Origin: Alphaproteobacteria bacterium
GTDB taxonomy: Bacteria; Pseudomonadota; Alphaproteobacteria; DSM-16000; Inquilinaceae
Direction: 5' to 3'
NCBI GenBank assembly: GCA_028281985.1
Contig: JANQIU010000039.1
Location: 1-46,779 of the forward strand
DNA: 46,779 nucleotides
Shown: positions 20,018-29,878 of the stretch, piece after piece
Layout: each line of letters begins with the position of its first letter
Numbering within the stretch: position 1 is the first letter of the stretch
Notes under the pieces: model-generated
Database searches by the model: none
Told to the model about the DNA's origin: nothing
The model's input: the letters and a program-made list of their open reading frames with translations, nothing else
Made by a program: the position numbers and the translations under genes

Positions 20018-20188
20018 GCTCGTGATCCTCCAGGTTCGGTCCTGAAGACCCGTCAGCCGCAATCGCTGTGCCAGCGGTTACGCCGCCTTGCCGCGGCCTT
20101 TTCGTCGTCTCCAGCAGACCGGACCGACTGAAACTTGGGCAGCCGCCTGTGAAACCGGCAACGCGGCCTTCAAAACCGCGCGAACGGG

Positions 20189-20881
20189 CTAGCCGTCCGC
20201 GCCGCCCTGGGCCAAGCGCGCGATGTCCGGCCCGGTCAATCGGAAGTAGATCTTTTCCTCGACGCGACGGGCGGACAACCGATCATAGAAGGCGACGGCA
20301 CGGCGGTTGTCCTTCTCCGCCGTCCAGTCGAACCGGCAGCAGCCCCATTCGACCGCCAGGGCGGCCGCAGCGGCCATGATCTTGCCACCGACCCCGCCGC
20401 CCCGGGCGTTCTCCAACACGAACAGGTCTTTCATGAAGAAGGCACCGTCCTGGTTCGGCGCGGGATACAACACGGAGAACGTGATGTAGGCGACGGGTGC
20501 GTCGCCGGCGAAGCCCAGCAGCATCCGACAGGTCGACGCTTCGCCGAGGATCGCGCTGGCGCCGCGCCGCGCCGCGTCCACCGCACCGTCCTGTTCGCCC
20601 CAATAGTGCCGGTCGGTGGCCAAGAGCAGGTCGGCGACGATCTCCGCATCACCCTCGCCGGCGATCCGGGTTGTCCAAGGCAAGCCGTTACCGGCCCGGT
20701 TTTCCGGCGTTTTCAACAAACGGTCCTTCCGATTGCGGTCGTTGGAGCAGGATCCACAGGTTAGGCGGAAACAGACCTGTTGCCACGCAACCAGACCGCG
20801 CTGTCGCCCGACGCGATCGCCGGACGACGGGGGGGGATCGACAGAACGCATCCGCCGAAGGCGGTCACTGTGTCGCATCAT
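20189..20881 (-). CDS. GNAT family N-acetyltransferase
   Basis: MKDLFVLENARGGGVGGKIMAAAAALAVEWGCCRFDWTAEKDNRRAVAFYDRLSARRVEEKIYFRL. The true start is probably downstream of 20881 (possibly TTG at 20720). Confidence 0.82.
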   Translation of the reverse strand: MMRHSDRLRRMRSVDPPPSSGDRVGRQRGLVAWQQVCFRLTCGSCSNDRNRKDRLLKTPENRAGNGLPWTTRIAGEGDAEIVADLLLATDRHYWGEQDGAVDAARRGASAILGEASTCRMLLGFAGDAPVAYITFSVLYPAPNQDGAFFMKDLFVLENARGGGVGGKIMAAAAALAVEWGCCRFDWTAEKDNRRAVAFYDRLSARRVEEKIYFRLTGPDIARLAQGGADG

Positions 20882-20984
20882 GGCGAGTTAGCGCCACACT
20901 GAGCAATATTCATGCTTACTGATGCGTCGATAATGTTGTGCGGTTTATCAGCCAAGCCTAATCAATTGGGAACCAAATGCCCTT

Positions 20985-22124
20985 ATGGTAGCCGCCGGTT
21001 CGACGGCAAGATGTATTAAGGCGATGGTCATACCAAGGCAGAGTTGTAGAGTTGGGTGGCGGTTTCCCCCCAGAGCGGTCGGCTGCCGGTCGCTTCTGGT
21101 GTTTCTGTTTCTGATGGGCGGGTGTGACAATTCGACACCGCCGGAGCCGGAGTCCCTGTCGGAGGCTACTTCAGGGACCGTGCCGAGGGCTGCCCCGGTG
21201 CCGGCGACCGCGCCCGAAGCGACCTCAGGGTCCAATGGCGCGCCAGTCGCAGCCGATCCCTGGCGGGTCGCCCTGGTGATGAAGACGATGACCAACCCCT
21301 TCTTCGCCGAAATGGAGCGGGGCGCCCGGGAGGCGGAAGCGGCGTTGGGGGTAGACCTGCTGGTCAGAACGGCGGCGCAGGAAACCTCCATCGAACAGCA
21401 GGTGGCCATCGTCGACGACCTGATCCAATCCGATGTGGATGCCATCGTGATCGCACCGGGCGATTCCACACGGCTGATCCCCGTCCTGGCCCAGGCGCAG
21501 GAGGCTGGGATCCACGTCGTCAACATCGACAACCGGCTGGACCCGGACTTCACTGAGTCTTTCGGCCTGTCCGACGTGCCGTTCATCAGCGTCGATAACG
21601 AGCAGGCGGCGTTCCTGTCCGCCCAGCACCTCGCCGAACTGGCCGAGGGACCGGCCCAGGTTGCCATCATCGAAGGCATCCGCGACGCGGACAACGCCCA
21701 GGCCCGCCTGCGCGGCGCGCTGCGGGCTTTCGACGCGCGTCCGGACATCACCCTGGTTGCCCAGGAGACCGCCAACTGGCGCATCGACGAAGGCTATGAC
21801 GTCGCTCGCGATCTGTTCACCGCGGACCCGGAGATCACCCTCCTGTTCGCGGCCAATGACATGATGGCGCTGGGCGCCATCGAGTTTCTCAAGGAGACCG
21901 GCCGGATCGACGAGGTCGACGTTGCCGGGTACGACGCCATCGAAGATGCGATCCCGGCGCTGCGCGAAGGGGCGCTCGACGTCACCATCGATCAGCAGGC
22001 AGCCCGCCAGGGATATCTCGGCGTCGAGTACGCGGTGCGGCTGCTGACCGGAGACACGCCACCGGCGGAAACCATGATCGATGTGCTTGTCGTCGACCGC
22101 CACAGCCTGTCGGCGCCCCCCTGA
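20985..22124 (+). CDS. periplasmic sugar-binding-like (Peripla_BP) lipoprotein
   Basis: SLLVFLFLMGGC lipobox; WRVALVMKTMTNPFFAEMERGAREAEAALGVDLLV; IVDDLIQSDVDAIVIAPGDSTRLIPVLAQAQEAGIHVVNIDNRLD; LLFAANDMMALGAIEFLKETG. Start 20985 or 21024. Confidence 0.88.
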   Translation: MVAAGSTARCIKAMVIPRQSCRVGWRFPPRAVGCRSLLVFLFLMGGCDNSTPPEPESLSEATSGTVPRAAPVPATAPEATSGSNGAPVAADPWRVALVMKTMTNPFFAEMERGAREAEAALGVDLLVRTAAQETSIEQQVAIVDDLIQSDVDAIVIAPGDSTRLIPVLAQAQEAGIHVVNIDNRLDPDFTESFGLSDVPFISVDNEQAAFLSAQHLAELAEGPAQVAIIEGIRDADNAQARLRGALRAFDARPDITLVAQETANWRIDEGYDVARDLFTADPEITLLFAANDMMALGAIEFLKETGRIDEVDVAGYDAIEDAIPALREGALDVTIDQQAARQGYLGVEYAVRLLTGDTPPAETMIDVLVVDRHSLSAPP

Positions 22125-22138
22125 GCGATCTGACGGCC

Positions 22139-24526
22139 ATGCGCAGATCCATCCGACAACATCCCGTCAATCGCCGCGGCCTTCTGCGGACTGGAAACCG
22201 GCGACGCTTCACTATCGGACAGCGGTTCGTCGTCTACCTGCTGTTGCTCAGCGTCCTGCCGCTGCTGTTCCTGGGGGGCGTTTCCTTCTTCTCATCCCGA
22301 TCGACGGTCCAGAGCCTGTCCGACCGGTATGTCCAGGAACTGCTGATCGGCCGCCGCGACCTGTTGCAGAACCTGCTGGAGCAGGTCGAAGACCTTGTCA
22401 CCAGCATCAGCAGCGCCCAACAGATCGTTGATGCCACCCGCCAGCTCCCGGCCGAGGACAATGTCTACCGACGTCTCGCCACCGAGGCCGAGGTCGGGTC
22501 CATCCTGAACCGCAACCTCAGCATCGACGGCCTCGTATCGATCGATCTGGTGACGGTCAGCGGACATCATTTCCATGTGGGCGGCACTTTGGACTTTACG
22601 CCGGTCGGCGCCGACCGCGCCAACCGGCTGGTCGCGACCCTGGCCGACCAGCGGCCATCGGTATCCTGGATGGGGATTGTCGACAGCCTGAACGATCAGT
22701 TGCCCCGCGAACAGGTGGTAGCCGCCGGCAAGGTCATCTGGGAGATCGACCGCGAGACGGTAACCCGCTACCCGCTTGCCGCCGTCGTCGCCAGCCTGAG
22801 CCCGGATCACCTGTATGAAATGCTGGGCATGGCCGACCGCGCCGATGCCGGGACGCTGATGGTGGTCGACGCCAACCAGCACCTTGTGGTCCACCCCGAC
22901 CGGTCGCGCATCGGTTCGGCGGTTTCGCAGCCGATCCTCCACGTCCTGGGCGACCCGGGGGAGGCCGTCATCGTCGACTTGGCCGGCGCCGAGACAGCGG
23001 TGTGGTCCGTGCCCGTGGCGGTATCCGGATGGCACATTCTACTGGCGATCCCGACGGCCAATCTGAACGTCGATGTCGGCGTCATCGGGTTGGCGACCCT
23101 GACAGCGCTGATCATCTGTCTCGCCATGGTTGCCGTCGTCGGCGTGGTCCTGTCGCGCCGGATCGTGCGCCCCATCCGCGAGATCACCCAGCGGTTCCGG
23201 GCCTACCAGGAAAACCCCGAGCGTAAGCGGGCCATGGGGCCGATCAACGTCCGGGCCAAGGACGAGATCGGCGACCTGGCGAACGGCTTCAATGCGTTCA
23301 TGGCCGCGGTGGAAGATTTCCATGCCTCGCAGGAGGCGCTGCGCATCAGCGAGGAACGATACAGCCTGGCCATTGCCGGGGCGAATGACGGGCTCTGGGA
23401 CTGGGATTTGCGGAAGAACACGCTGTACCTTTCGCCGCGCTGGTACGCCATGGTCGGCTTGCCGCCGGAGTCCACACAGGTCCCCCCATCGACCTGGGTG
23501 GACCGTGTCCATCCTGACGATCGAACCGACCTGCAGGCCCGCCTGCGCGATCATGTCGCCGGCACGACACCGCATCTGGAGAGCGAGCACCGCATCCGGC
23601 ATGAAGACGGCGGTTGGATCTGGCTTCTGGCCCGCGGCCAGAGCGTCCGCGCGCCGGACGGGGCGCCGCAACGCATGGCGGGCTCCTGCACCGATGTGAC
23701 CGCCATGAAGGCGGCGGAAGAAATGTTGCGGCTAGCTAAGAAGAAGGCCGAGGACGCCAACCGCGCCAAATCCGAGTTCCTGGCCATGATGAGCCACGAG
23801 CTGCGCACACCGCTGAATGCCATCATCGGATTCTCGGAGGTCATGCAGCAGGAGATGTTCGGCAAGATCGGCAGCCCGCACTATGCGGGCTATGCCCGTG
23901 ACATCGGCGAGAGCGGGCGCCGGCTGCTGGGCATCATCAACACCATTCTGGATCTGTCGAAGATCGAGTCCGGGAAGGTGGAGCTGCAGGAAGAGGTGTT
24001 CGAAATCGCCAGCCAAGTCAGGGGACCGCTGGAGATGCTGGCGGAAAGGGCCAAGGCGGCCGAGGTTCGGCTTGTCAGTGAGATCGGCACCGATCTGCCG
24101 TTCGTGCGCGGCGACGCCCGGCTTATCGAGCAGGCCCTGACAAACCTGGCATCCAATGCCCTCAAGGCGAGCCACCGCGGCGGCGAAATCCGGCTGACGG
24201 CGGCGATCCTGGAGGATGACGGTCTGTCCGTCAGCGTCCACGATCAGGGCATTGGCATGAGCGACGAAGACCTGGAGACGGCGCTGGCCCCCTTTGCGCA
24301 GGTCAGCAACGGCTACTGCCGCAGCCACGAGGGAACCGGACTGGGGCTACCGCTCACCCGACGGATCATGGAAAGGCACGGGGGTGCCCTGACCATCCGC
24401 AGCGCCGTTGGCGTCGGCACGACGGCCAGTCTGAGCTTCCCGCCCCACCGCGTCATCCACGGCAACGTGCGGGCCCTGGCAGTCAGCCCGGACGAGGACG
24501 ACAAGGAATTGCCGATCGCGATTTAA
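22139..24526 (+). CDS. Cache-HAMP-PAS sensor histidine kinase
   Basis: Two TM helices flanking an extracytoplasmic domain of about 290 aa, HAMP (RIVRPIREITQRF), PAS (DGLWDWDLRKNTLYLSPRWYAMVG), MSHELRTPLNAIIGFSEVM, GTGLGLPLT. Starts 14 nt after the binding-protein stop codon. Confidence 0.92.
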   Translation: MRRSIRQHPVNRRGLLRTGNRRRFTIGQRFVVYLLLLSVLPLLFLGGVSFFSSRSTVQSLSDRYVQELLIGRRDLLQNLLEQVEDLVTSISSAQQIVDATRQLPAEDNVYRRLATEAEVGSILNRNLSIDGLVSIDLVTVSGHHFHVGGTLDFTPVGADRANRLVATLADQRPSVSWMGIVDSLNDQLPREQVVAAGKVIWEIDRETVTRYPLAAVVASLSPDHLYEMLGMADRADAGTLMVVDANQHLVVHPDRSRIGSAVSQPILHVLGDPGEAVIVDLAGAETAVWSVPVAVSGWHILLAIPTANLNVDVGVIGLATLTALIICLAMVAVVGVVLSRRIVRPIREITQRFRAYQENPERKRAMGPINVRAKDEIGDLANGFNAFMAAVEDFHASQEALRISEERYSLAIAGANDGLWDWDLRKNTLYLSPRWYAMVGLPPESTQVPPSTWVDRVHPDDRTDLQARLRDHVAGTTPHLESEHRIRHEDGGWIWLLARGQSVRAPDGAPQRMAGSCTDVTAMKAAEEMLRLAKKKAEDANRAKSEFLAMMSHELRTPLNAIIGFSEVMQQEMFGKIGSPHYAGYARDIGESGRRLLGIINTILDLSKIESGKVELQEEVFEIASQVRGPLEMLAERAKAAEVRLVSEIGTDLPFVRGDARLIEQALTNLASNALKASHRGGEIRLTAAILEDDGLSVSVHDQGIGMSDEDLETALAPFAQVSNGYCRSHEGTGLGLPLTRRIMERHGGALTIRSAVGVGTTASLSFPPHRVIHGNVRALAVSPDEDDKELPIAI

Positions 24527-24818
24527 GAGCTTTCCTGCCCCTGGCACGTCCGGCAAGTCATCCGAGCAACAAAGTCGCACAGCGACAGCATGATCGTGTC
24601 GATTAGTTGATCGAGGGCGCCTCGACACTGTATTTCGTGGGCTTGTCAGTTGCTTCCCACCATATAAGCCGGTTGATCTCAACGCGATATGAAACCAAAA
24701 CGCGAACCCGACGATACGCCGGCATAATAGAATTTTCTCGGGTTCACCGTTAAATTTTCGAGCATCGACAACACTTGGCCGAGAGGCCAATCAGCCTTAA
24801 GTCGATCCGCGGTGCACT

Positions 24819-25946
24819 ATGGTCTCAATTGATCGAGGTGATTCTAACTTAGGTCAGTCCAGTAGAGATGTGCGCGCAAGTGGACGGCTTTATTTCAGTA
24901 TCTTGTTGATTCTGACGATTCTGGGCACCTTGTACTGGACGTATGAGCGTCAAATCCTAAGCTGGTGGCTCGAAATCGGACAAAGAGGCGCGGAGATAAC
25001 CGCCGCCATTCTTCTGCCGGCCGTCCTCGTATTGTTCGTTCTTCTTGTGCAGGAGCGGCGCCGGCGTGAACGCGAACGCCAGCGGCGGGTCACGGCCGAA
25101 ATGCGCCTAAGGCGGGCAATCGATGCCATGCACACCGCAGATGAGGTCCGGTCGGCCTTTCTGGCAAGCGTAAGTCACGAATTCCGAACGCCGCTCAATG
25201 CGATCATCGGGTTCACCGAACTCATGCATACCGAAACCTTCGGCAAGATAACGCCCCTGAAATACGGCGGCTATGTCCAGCATGTGAGCAAGAGCGCCCA
25301 GAAGCTGCTGAGCTTGGTCGAGAACATTCTGGATGTATCGGAATGCGAGTCCGGGGGGTACCAGATCAGGCAGGAGGCGGTACCGCTGGACGGCCTGATC
25401 AGGCTCGCCCAGCGGGATCTGCAGGCGGAAGCAGACGCCAAGAAAATCCGCATCAAGACGGACACTCCCAGTGGCATGTTCCTCTGCGCCGACCGCAGCG
25501 CCGCCCGCCGGATCGTCGGCAACCTGCTGAGCAACGCCGTGAAGTTCAACCGGGTCGGCGGCGTGGTCGAGGTGGCGGCCTGGGAAGACGACGACGGTGC
25601 CGCCCACATCACGGTCCGCGACACCGGATGCGGCATCGAACGGCGGCATGTGGCGCAATCGCTTAAGCCTTTCGCTCAGAACTCGCCTCTGCTGGCCAGA
25701 TCCGTCGAAGGAACCGGACTGGGGCTGACGATCGTCAAGCACCTGGTCGAGTTGCACGGCGGAAGCGTTCATCTGTCCAGCACCGTCAATGTCGGTACCG
25801 CCGTGACCATCCGCCTTCCGGGTGCCCGTTTCGCGCCGGAACGCGACCAACGGCCAGGACAAGAGGGCAGCGGTGCCTGGGATCAGGAGCGCGATGGGGA
25901 CGCCCCCCCGTATGGGCGCGCCTGTGTTCGGGACGCGCGCCTCTAA
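24819..25946 (+). CDS. two-TM sensor histidine kinase
   Basis: TM helices LYFSILLILTILGTLYWTY and ITAAILLPAVLVLFVLLVQERRRR; VSHEFRTPLNAIIGFTELM; NLLSNAVKFN; GTGLGLTIV. Confidence 0.88.
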   Translation: MVSIDRGDSNLGQSSRDVRASGRLYFSILLILTILGTLYWTYERQILSWWLEIGQRGAEITAAILLPAVLVLFVLLVQERRRRERERQRRVTAEMRLRRAIDAMHTADEVRSAFLASVSHEFRTPLNAIIGFTELMHTETFGKITPLKYGGYVQHVSKSAQKLLSLVENILDVSECESGGYQIRQEAVPLDGLIRLAQRDLQAEADAKKIRIKTDTPSGMFLCADRSAARRIVGNLLSNAVKFNRVGGVVEVAAWEDDDGAAHITVRDTGCGIERRHVAQSLKPFAQNSPLLARSVEGTGLGLTIVKHLVELHGGSVHLSSTVNVGTAVTIRLPGARFAPERDQRPGQEGSGAWDQERDGDAPPYGRACVRDARL

Positions 25947-26268
25947 CCCCGCTAGCCGGCCTAAAAAGCTGTCTATGCGACTTTTTGAACAACTTAACGA
26001 CCCACCATCTCACACACAAAATTAGTATTATAAAACATCTCATCAACTTTCAATCCCAGAAGAATCCTGCGCCATGTAAGGCTTGCAGAATACGAAAGCA
26101 TACAGCAAGTGAAACACAAAATCCAAATAACTCTTCCGAACACTAATATGAGCTTTCACTACTTTTACTAATTCTTCACACATAAAATCTCTAATTAGAT
26201 GAGAGAAAAATCAAAAACAGGCCGCCAAGCTGTGCTCACAGGTCGCCGCGATTGCCAGGAGTTTGTAG

Positions 26269-27603
26269 ATGATCGACGACACCAACCGACTTCAGTTTAT
26301 TGGTGTGGATACGCACACCCGCCAGACTTTAAAGCGATTCAAGGAAATCGTTTCTGATGAGATCGAGCCGATCCTCAAGCGGTTTTACGGCAACATCCGC
26401 AAGTTTCCCGATGCCTGGCGTTTCATCGGCCATGACACAAAGGTGCCGTCGCTGATCGACGCACAGAAGAAGCACTGGCTCCAGCTGTTCGAGGCGGAAT
26501 TCGACGATGGCTATTTTGCCTCCGTCCGCCGCGTCGGATTGGCCCATGTGCGTATCGGGCTGGAACCCAATTGGTATCTGGGCGCCTACGGCTACATCCT
26601 GCCGATGCTGCACCGGGTCATATTCGACGCCCATCGCCGAAAGCCGAAACTGGCGATGGACATGATCGAAGCGGTGGACCGGGCCGTGATGCTGGACGCC
26701 GAAGCCAGCGTAACCGTCTATCTCGACGTCGCACGGTCCGAATACGACCGGAAGATGGAAGGGGTGTTGGCCGCCTTCGACGAGCAAATGACCAGCATCG
26801 TCGAAGAGGTCGTCGGCGAGGCCGCCAATGCCCGAGGCCTTGCCGAGAAGATCTCCAGCATGGCGGGGGCAACCAAAGTCCAGACGGAGTCCGTTTCCTC
26901 CGGCGCGGAAGAGGTGAGCGGCAACACTCAATCCATCGCCTCGGCGACCGAGCAGCTTTCGCATTCGATCCGCGAGGTCAGTCAGCAGATCCACCGTATG
27001 TCCGATGTCGCCGAGTCCGCGGTTGCACAGGTCGAGGCGGGCACGACGCATGGCGAAACGCTGACCGGCGCCATCAGCCGGATCGGCGAGGTCCTGAACC
27101 TGATCCAGGGTATCGCCAAGCAAACCAACCTGCTCGCGCTCAATGCGACGATCGAAGCGCAGCGCGCCGGCGAAGCCGGGCGCGGGTTCGCCGTCGTCGC
27201 ATCGGAGGTCAAGACGCTCGCCCGCCAAACGGCGGAGGCGACGTCCAGCATCGATCAGTCGATCGGATCGGTGCGCGGCAGCACCGAAGCCGTGGTTTCG
27301 GCCCTGGGTGCCATCCAGCAGGTGGTCACCACCACCCGCGAGACCGCGAGTGCCGTCTCCGCCGTGGTGGAACAGCAATCGGCCGCGACCGACGGCATCG
27401 CCCGGAACGTCGACCACACAGCAAACGGATCGTCGATGGTATCCCGCAACGTGATCTCGCTGGATCAACAGGCCGACGCGACCGCGAGCGCCGCGTCGAA
27501 GCTGAAGACATCGGCGACGGCCCTGGACACGACGGCCGCCAACCTGCGACAGGCCGCGGCCAGCTTCGCCGCGTCCATCCAGGAGCAGCGCCGCGCTGGC
27601 TGA
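26269..27603 (+). CDS. globin-coupled (protoglobin-domain) methyl-accepting chemotaxis protein, soluble
   Basis: N-terminal globin-sensor motif [26 protein letters not shown] with the proximal His; C-terminal MCP hairpin [43 protein letters not shown]; no TM. Confidence 0.92.
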   Translation: MIDDTNRLQFIGVDTHTRQTLKRFKEIVSDEIEPILKRFYGNIRKFPDAWRFIGHDTKVPSLIDAQKKHWLQLFEAEFDDGYFASVRRVGLAHVRIGLEPNWYLGAYGYILPMLHRVIFDAHRRKPKLAMDMIEAVDRAVMLDAEASVTVYLDVARSEYDRKMEGVLAAFDEQMTSIVEEVVGEAANARGLAEKISSMAGATKVQTESVSSGAEEVSGNTQSIASATEQLSHSIREVSQQIHRMSDVAESAVAQVEAGTTHGETLTGAISRIGEVLNLIQGIAKQTNLLALNATIEAQRAGEAGRGFAVVASEVKTLARQTAEATSSIDQSIGSVRGSTEAVVSALGAIQQVVTTTRETASAVSAVVEQQSAATDGIARNVDHTANGSSMVSRNVISLDQQADATASAASKLKTSATALDTTAANLRQAAASFAASIQEQRRAG

Positions 27604-27641
27604 CACAAATCCGTGGCAATGCGGGGCCATCCCGCCACCCA

Positions 27642-28940
27642 TCAGGCTGCGAACAGCGGGTCCAACTCGCGATAGTCGGGCGGACGGCCGTCGATCGGCA
27701 CGCCGGCCCTAAAGACCTGCCTGTCAGCCTGGCCGCGCGACAGCAACTCCGAATAGGCACGGGCGCGAAAGACAACCAGATCGGCCGCCGCGCCAACCGA
27801 CAGCCGGCCGGCTTGCGCGAGGCCCATGGCCGCCGCTGGCGTCGCGGTGACCAGGGAGGGCCAGCCGCCCACCGGCCGGTCGAGATGAGCGATCCGCACG
27901 GTTTCGCGGAACACCTCCACGAGGTCATGGTCGCCATAGCCGTAGAACGGATCCCGGCAGTTGTCGGACGCCGCGGCAACCGGAATGCCGCGCGCCGCCA
28001 TCTCCTGCACCAGCGTCACCCCGCGCCAGCGTGGCGTCCGGCCAGCCGTGCGGTCCTGGAGATACAGGTTGCACATCGGCAGGGTGACGACGCTGATGCC
28101 CGCATCGGCAACCCGGTCCAGCGTCGACCGGACATCATCGGGCGGCTGCATGGCCAGGCTGCAGCAATGCCCGGCGACGATGCGGCCGGCAAACCGGTGG
28201 CGCTGCGCCGCCTCGGCGATCAGCCGCAGCGAAACCGCCCGCGGATCGGCCGTCTCGTCCACATGGAAGTCCAGGTCCAGACCCCGCTCGATGGCCAGCC
28301 GGAACACGAGGTCCAGACGCGCTTCAAGGTCCGGGACCATATAGGTCACCGCCCCCAGGATGCCGTTGAAGCCGGCAACCGTGTCCGCCAGCGCGGCGGC
28401 TGTTTCGCCCTCCAGATCGCCGATGCCGATCAGGGAAACCGCCTGCAGGTCGATGCGGCCGGCCCAGGCCTCCCGCAACTGGGCGAACACCGGCCAGGAA
28501 ATGCCGGTCTGCTTGCCGATGCTGTCCAGATGGGTGCGGATCGCAACCGTGCCGTGGGCATGGGCGCAGCGCAGTCCGAAATCGAATCGCGCCCGGACGT
28601 CGTCCGCCGTCCAATGCGCTTCCCGATCGTCGCCGACCGCCTTCAGGGCACCGTCAAAGGTGCCGTCGGGGTTCTCCGCCCGCGGCCAGATATGTCCCTT
28701 GTCGAGATGCGTATGCAGATCGACGAAACCCGGCCAGACCTGCCCGCCGTCCTGGTCGCGCACGGTCCCGGCCCGCGACGGACCGGCGGGCTCAATGGCG
28801 GCCACGCGCCCGGCGTCGATCCGCAAATCGACAAGGGCCAGGCCTTCACCGTCGATGACCGTGCCCGGCGGCACCGAGCCGAGCAGGCACCGCGCCACCC
28901 GCGCGTTGACGATCCAGAATGGCGGCGCGTCCATGGTCAC
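27642..28940 (-). CDS. cytosine deaminase-like amidohydrolase
   Basis: GFVDLHTHLDKGHIWPR, RTHLDSIGKQTGISWPVF, LDFHVDETADPRAVSLRLIAEAA, GHCCSLA, AAASDNCRDPFYGYGDHDLVEVF. Confidence 0.85.
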   Translation of the reverse strand: MTMDAPPFWIVNARVARCLLGSVPPGTVIDGEGLALVDLRIDAGRVAAIEPAGPSRAGTVRDQDGGQVWPGFVDLHTHLDKGHIWPRAENPDGTFDGALKAVGDDREAHWTADDVRARFDFGLRCAHAHGTVAIRTHLDSIGKQTGISWPVFAQLREAWAGRIDLQAVSLIGIGDLEGETAAALADTVAGFNGILGAVTYMVPDLEARLDLVFRLAIERGLDLDFHVDETADPRAVSLRLIAEAAQRHRFAGRIVAGHCCSLAMQPPDDVRSTLDRVADAGISVVTLPMCNLYLQDRTAGRTPRWRGVTLVQEMAARGIPVAAASDNCRDPFYGYGDHDLVEVFRETVRIAHLDRPVGGWPSLVTATPAAAMGLAQAGRLSVGAAADLVVFRARAYSELLSRGQADRQVFRAGVPIDGRPPDYRELDPLFAA

Positions 28941-29002
28941 CGGCGGCGATCTCGACAGCCCGCAGGGCGGCGCTGGGGACGGTCAGCGGACCCGGGCATC
29001 TG

Positions 29003-29878
29003 TCAGTTTTCGCGCTTCAGCGCGCTCTCGTGCCACTTGCGCAGCGCCAGATGCTGCAACCCGTGCAGCACCATGAAGATGGTCACCCCGGCGGCCGACA
29101 GCAGGATCAGCGCGGCAAACATCCGCTCGGTCTCCAGCCGGTTGCCGCTTTCGATGATCCGCCAGGCGATACCGGATTCACCGCCACTGAACGAGACGAA
29201 CTCGGCGACCACCGCGCCGATCAATGCCAGGCCGCCGCTGATCTTCATGCCGCCCAGCAGGTAGGGCAGCGACGACGGCAGTTGCAGCCGCCGGAGGATC
29301 TGCCAGCGGCTGGCGCCATAGAGCTGGAACAGGTTGATCAGATTGTGATCGGCCGACCGCAGGCCCAGGACCATGTTCGACAGGATGGGGAAGAAGGCGA
29401 CGATCCAGGCCAGGATCAGCAGCGCCAGGTAGACATTGTCCAGGCCGGTCCAGATCAGCACGATGGGGGCGATGGCCACCACCGGCGTGACCTGAAGAAT
29501 GACCGCGTAGGGGAACAGCGCCAGTTCGATCACGCGGCTTTGCACGAATAGGATCGCCAGCGCCACGCCGCCGACCAGCGCCAGGCCGAAGGCCACGAAG
29601 GTCACCTTCAGCGTGTACCAGAGCGACGCCATCAGCGACCCGAAATGCTCCACCAGGGCGACGGCGATCATGCTGGGGCGCGGCAGGACGAACCGTCGGA
29701 TGCCCAAGGCATAGACCAGCACTTCCCACAGGCCGATGAACAGGATGCCGATCAGGATCGGGATGCCGACGCGCGCCCAGGTGGTTTCGGTCCACCGCTT
29801 CGGCGCCGTGGCGAATACAGGTGCGCTGTCCAGATCGTCCGGCTGCACCGCCGCGGGTGCGGTGTCGACCGCGGTCAT
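29003..29878 (-). CDS. ABC transporter permease (SsuC/TauC/ThiX type)
   Basis: About six TM segments; EAA-like loop VLGLRSADHNLINLFQLYGASRWQILRRLQLPSSLPYLLGGMKISGGLALIGAVVAEF. Confidence 0.9.
   Translation of the reverse strand: MTAVDTAPAAVQPDDLDSAPVFATAPKRWTETTWARVGIPILIGILFIGLWEVLVYALGIRRFVLPRPSMIAVALVEHFGSLMASLWYTLKVTFVAFGLALVGGVALAILFVQSRVIELALFPYAVILQVTPVVAIAPIVLIWTGLDNVYLALLILAWIVAFFPILSNMVLGLRSADHNLINLFQLYGASRWQILRRLQLPSSLPYLLGGMKISGGLALIGAVVAEFVSFSGGESGIAWRIIESGNRLETERMFAALILLSAAGVTIFMVLHGLQHLALRKWHESALKREN

Noticed and set aside
26571-29264. 897-aa plus-strand ORF spanning the MCP and cytosine-deaminase region
   Set aside because: Out-of-frame with the MCP and antisense to the deaminase; no domain-like sequence.
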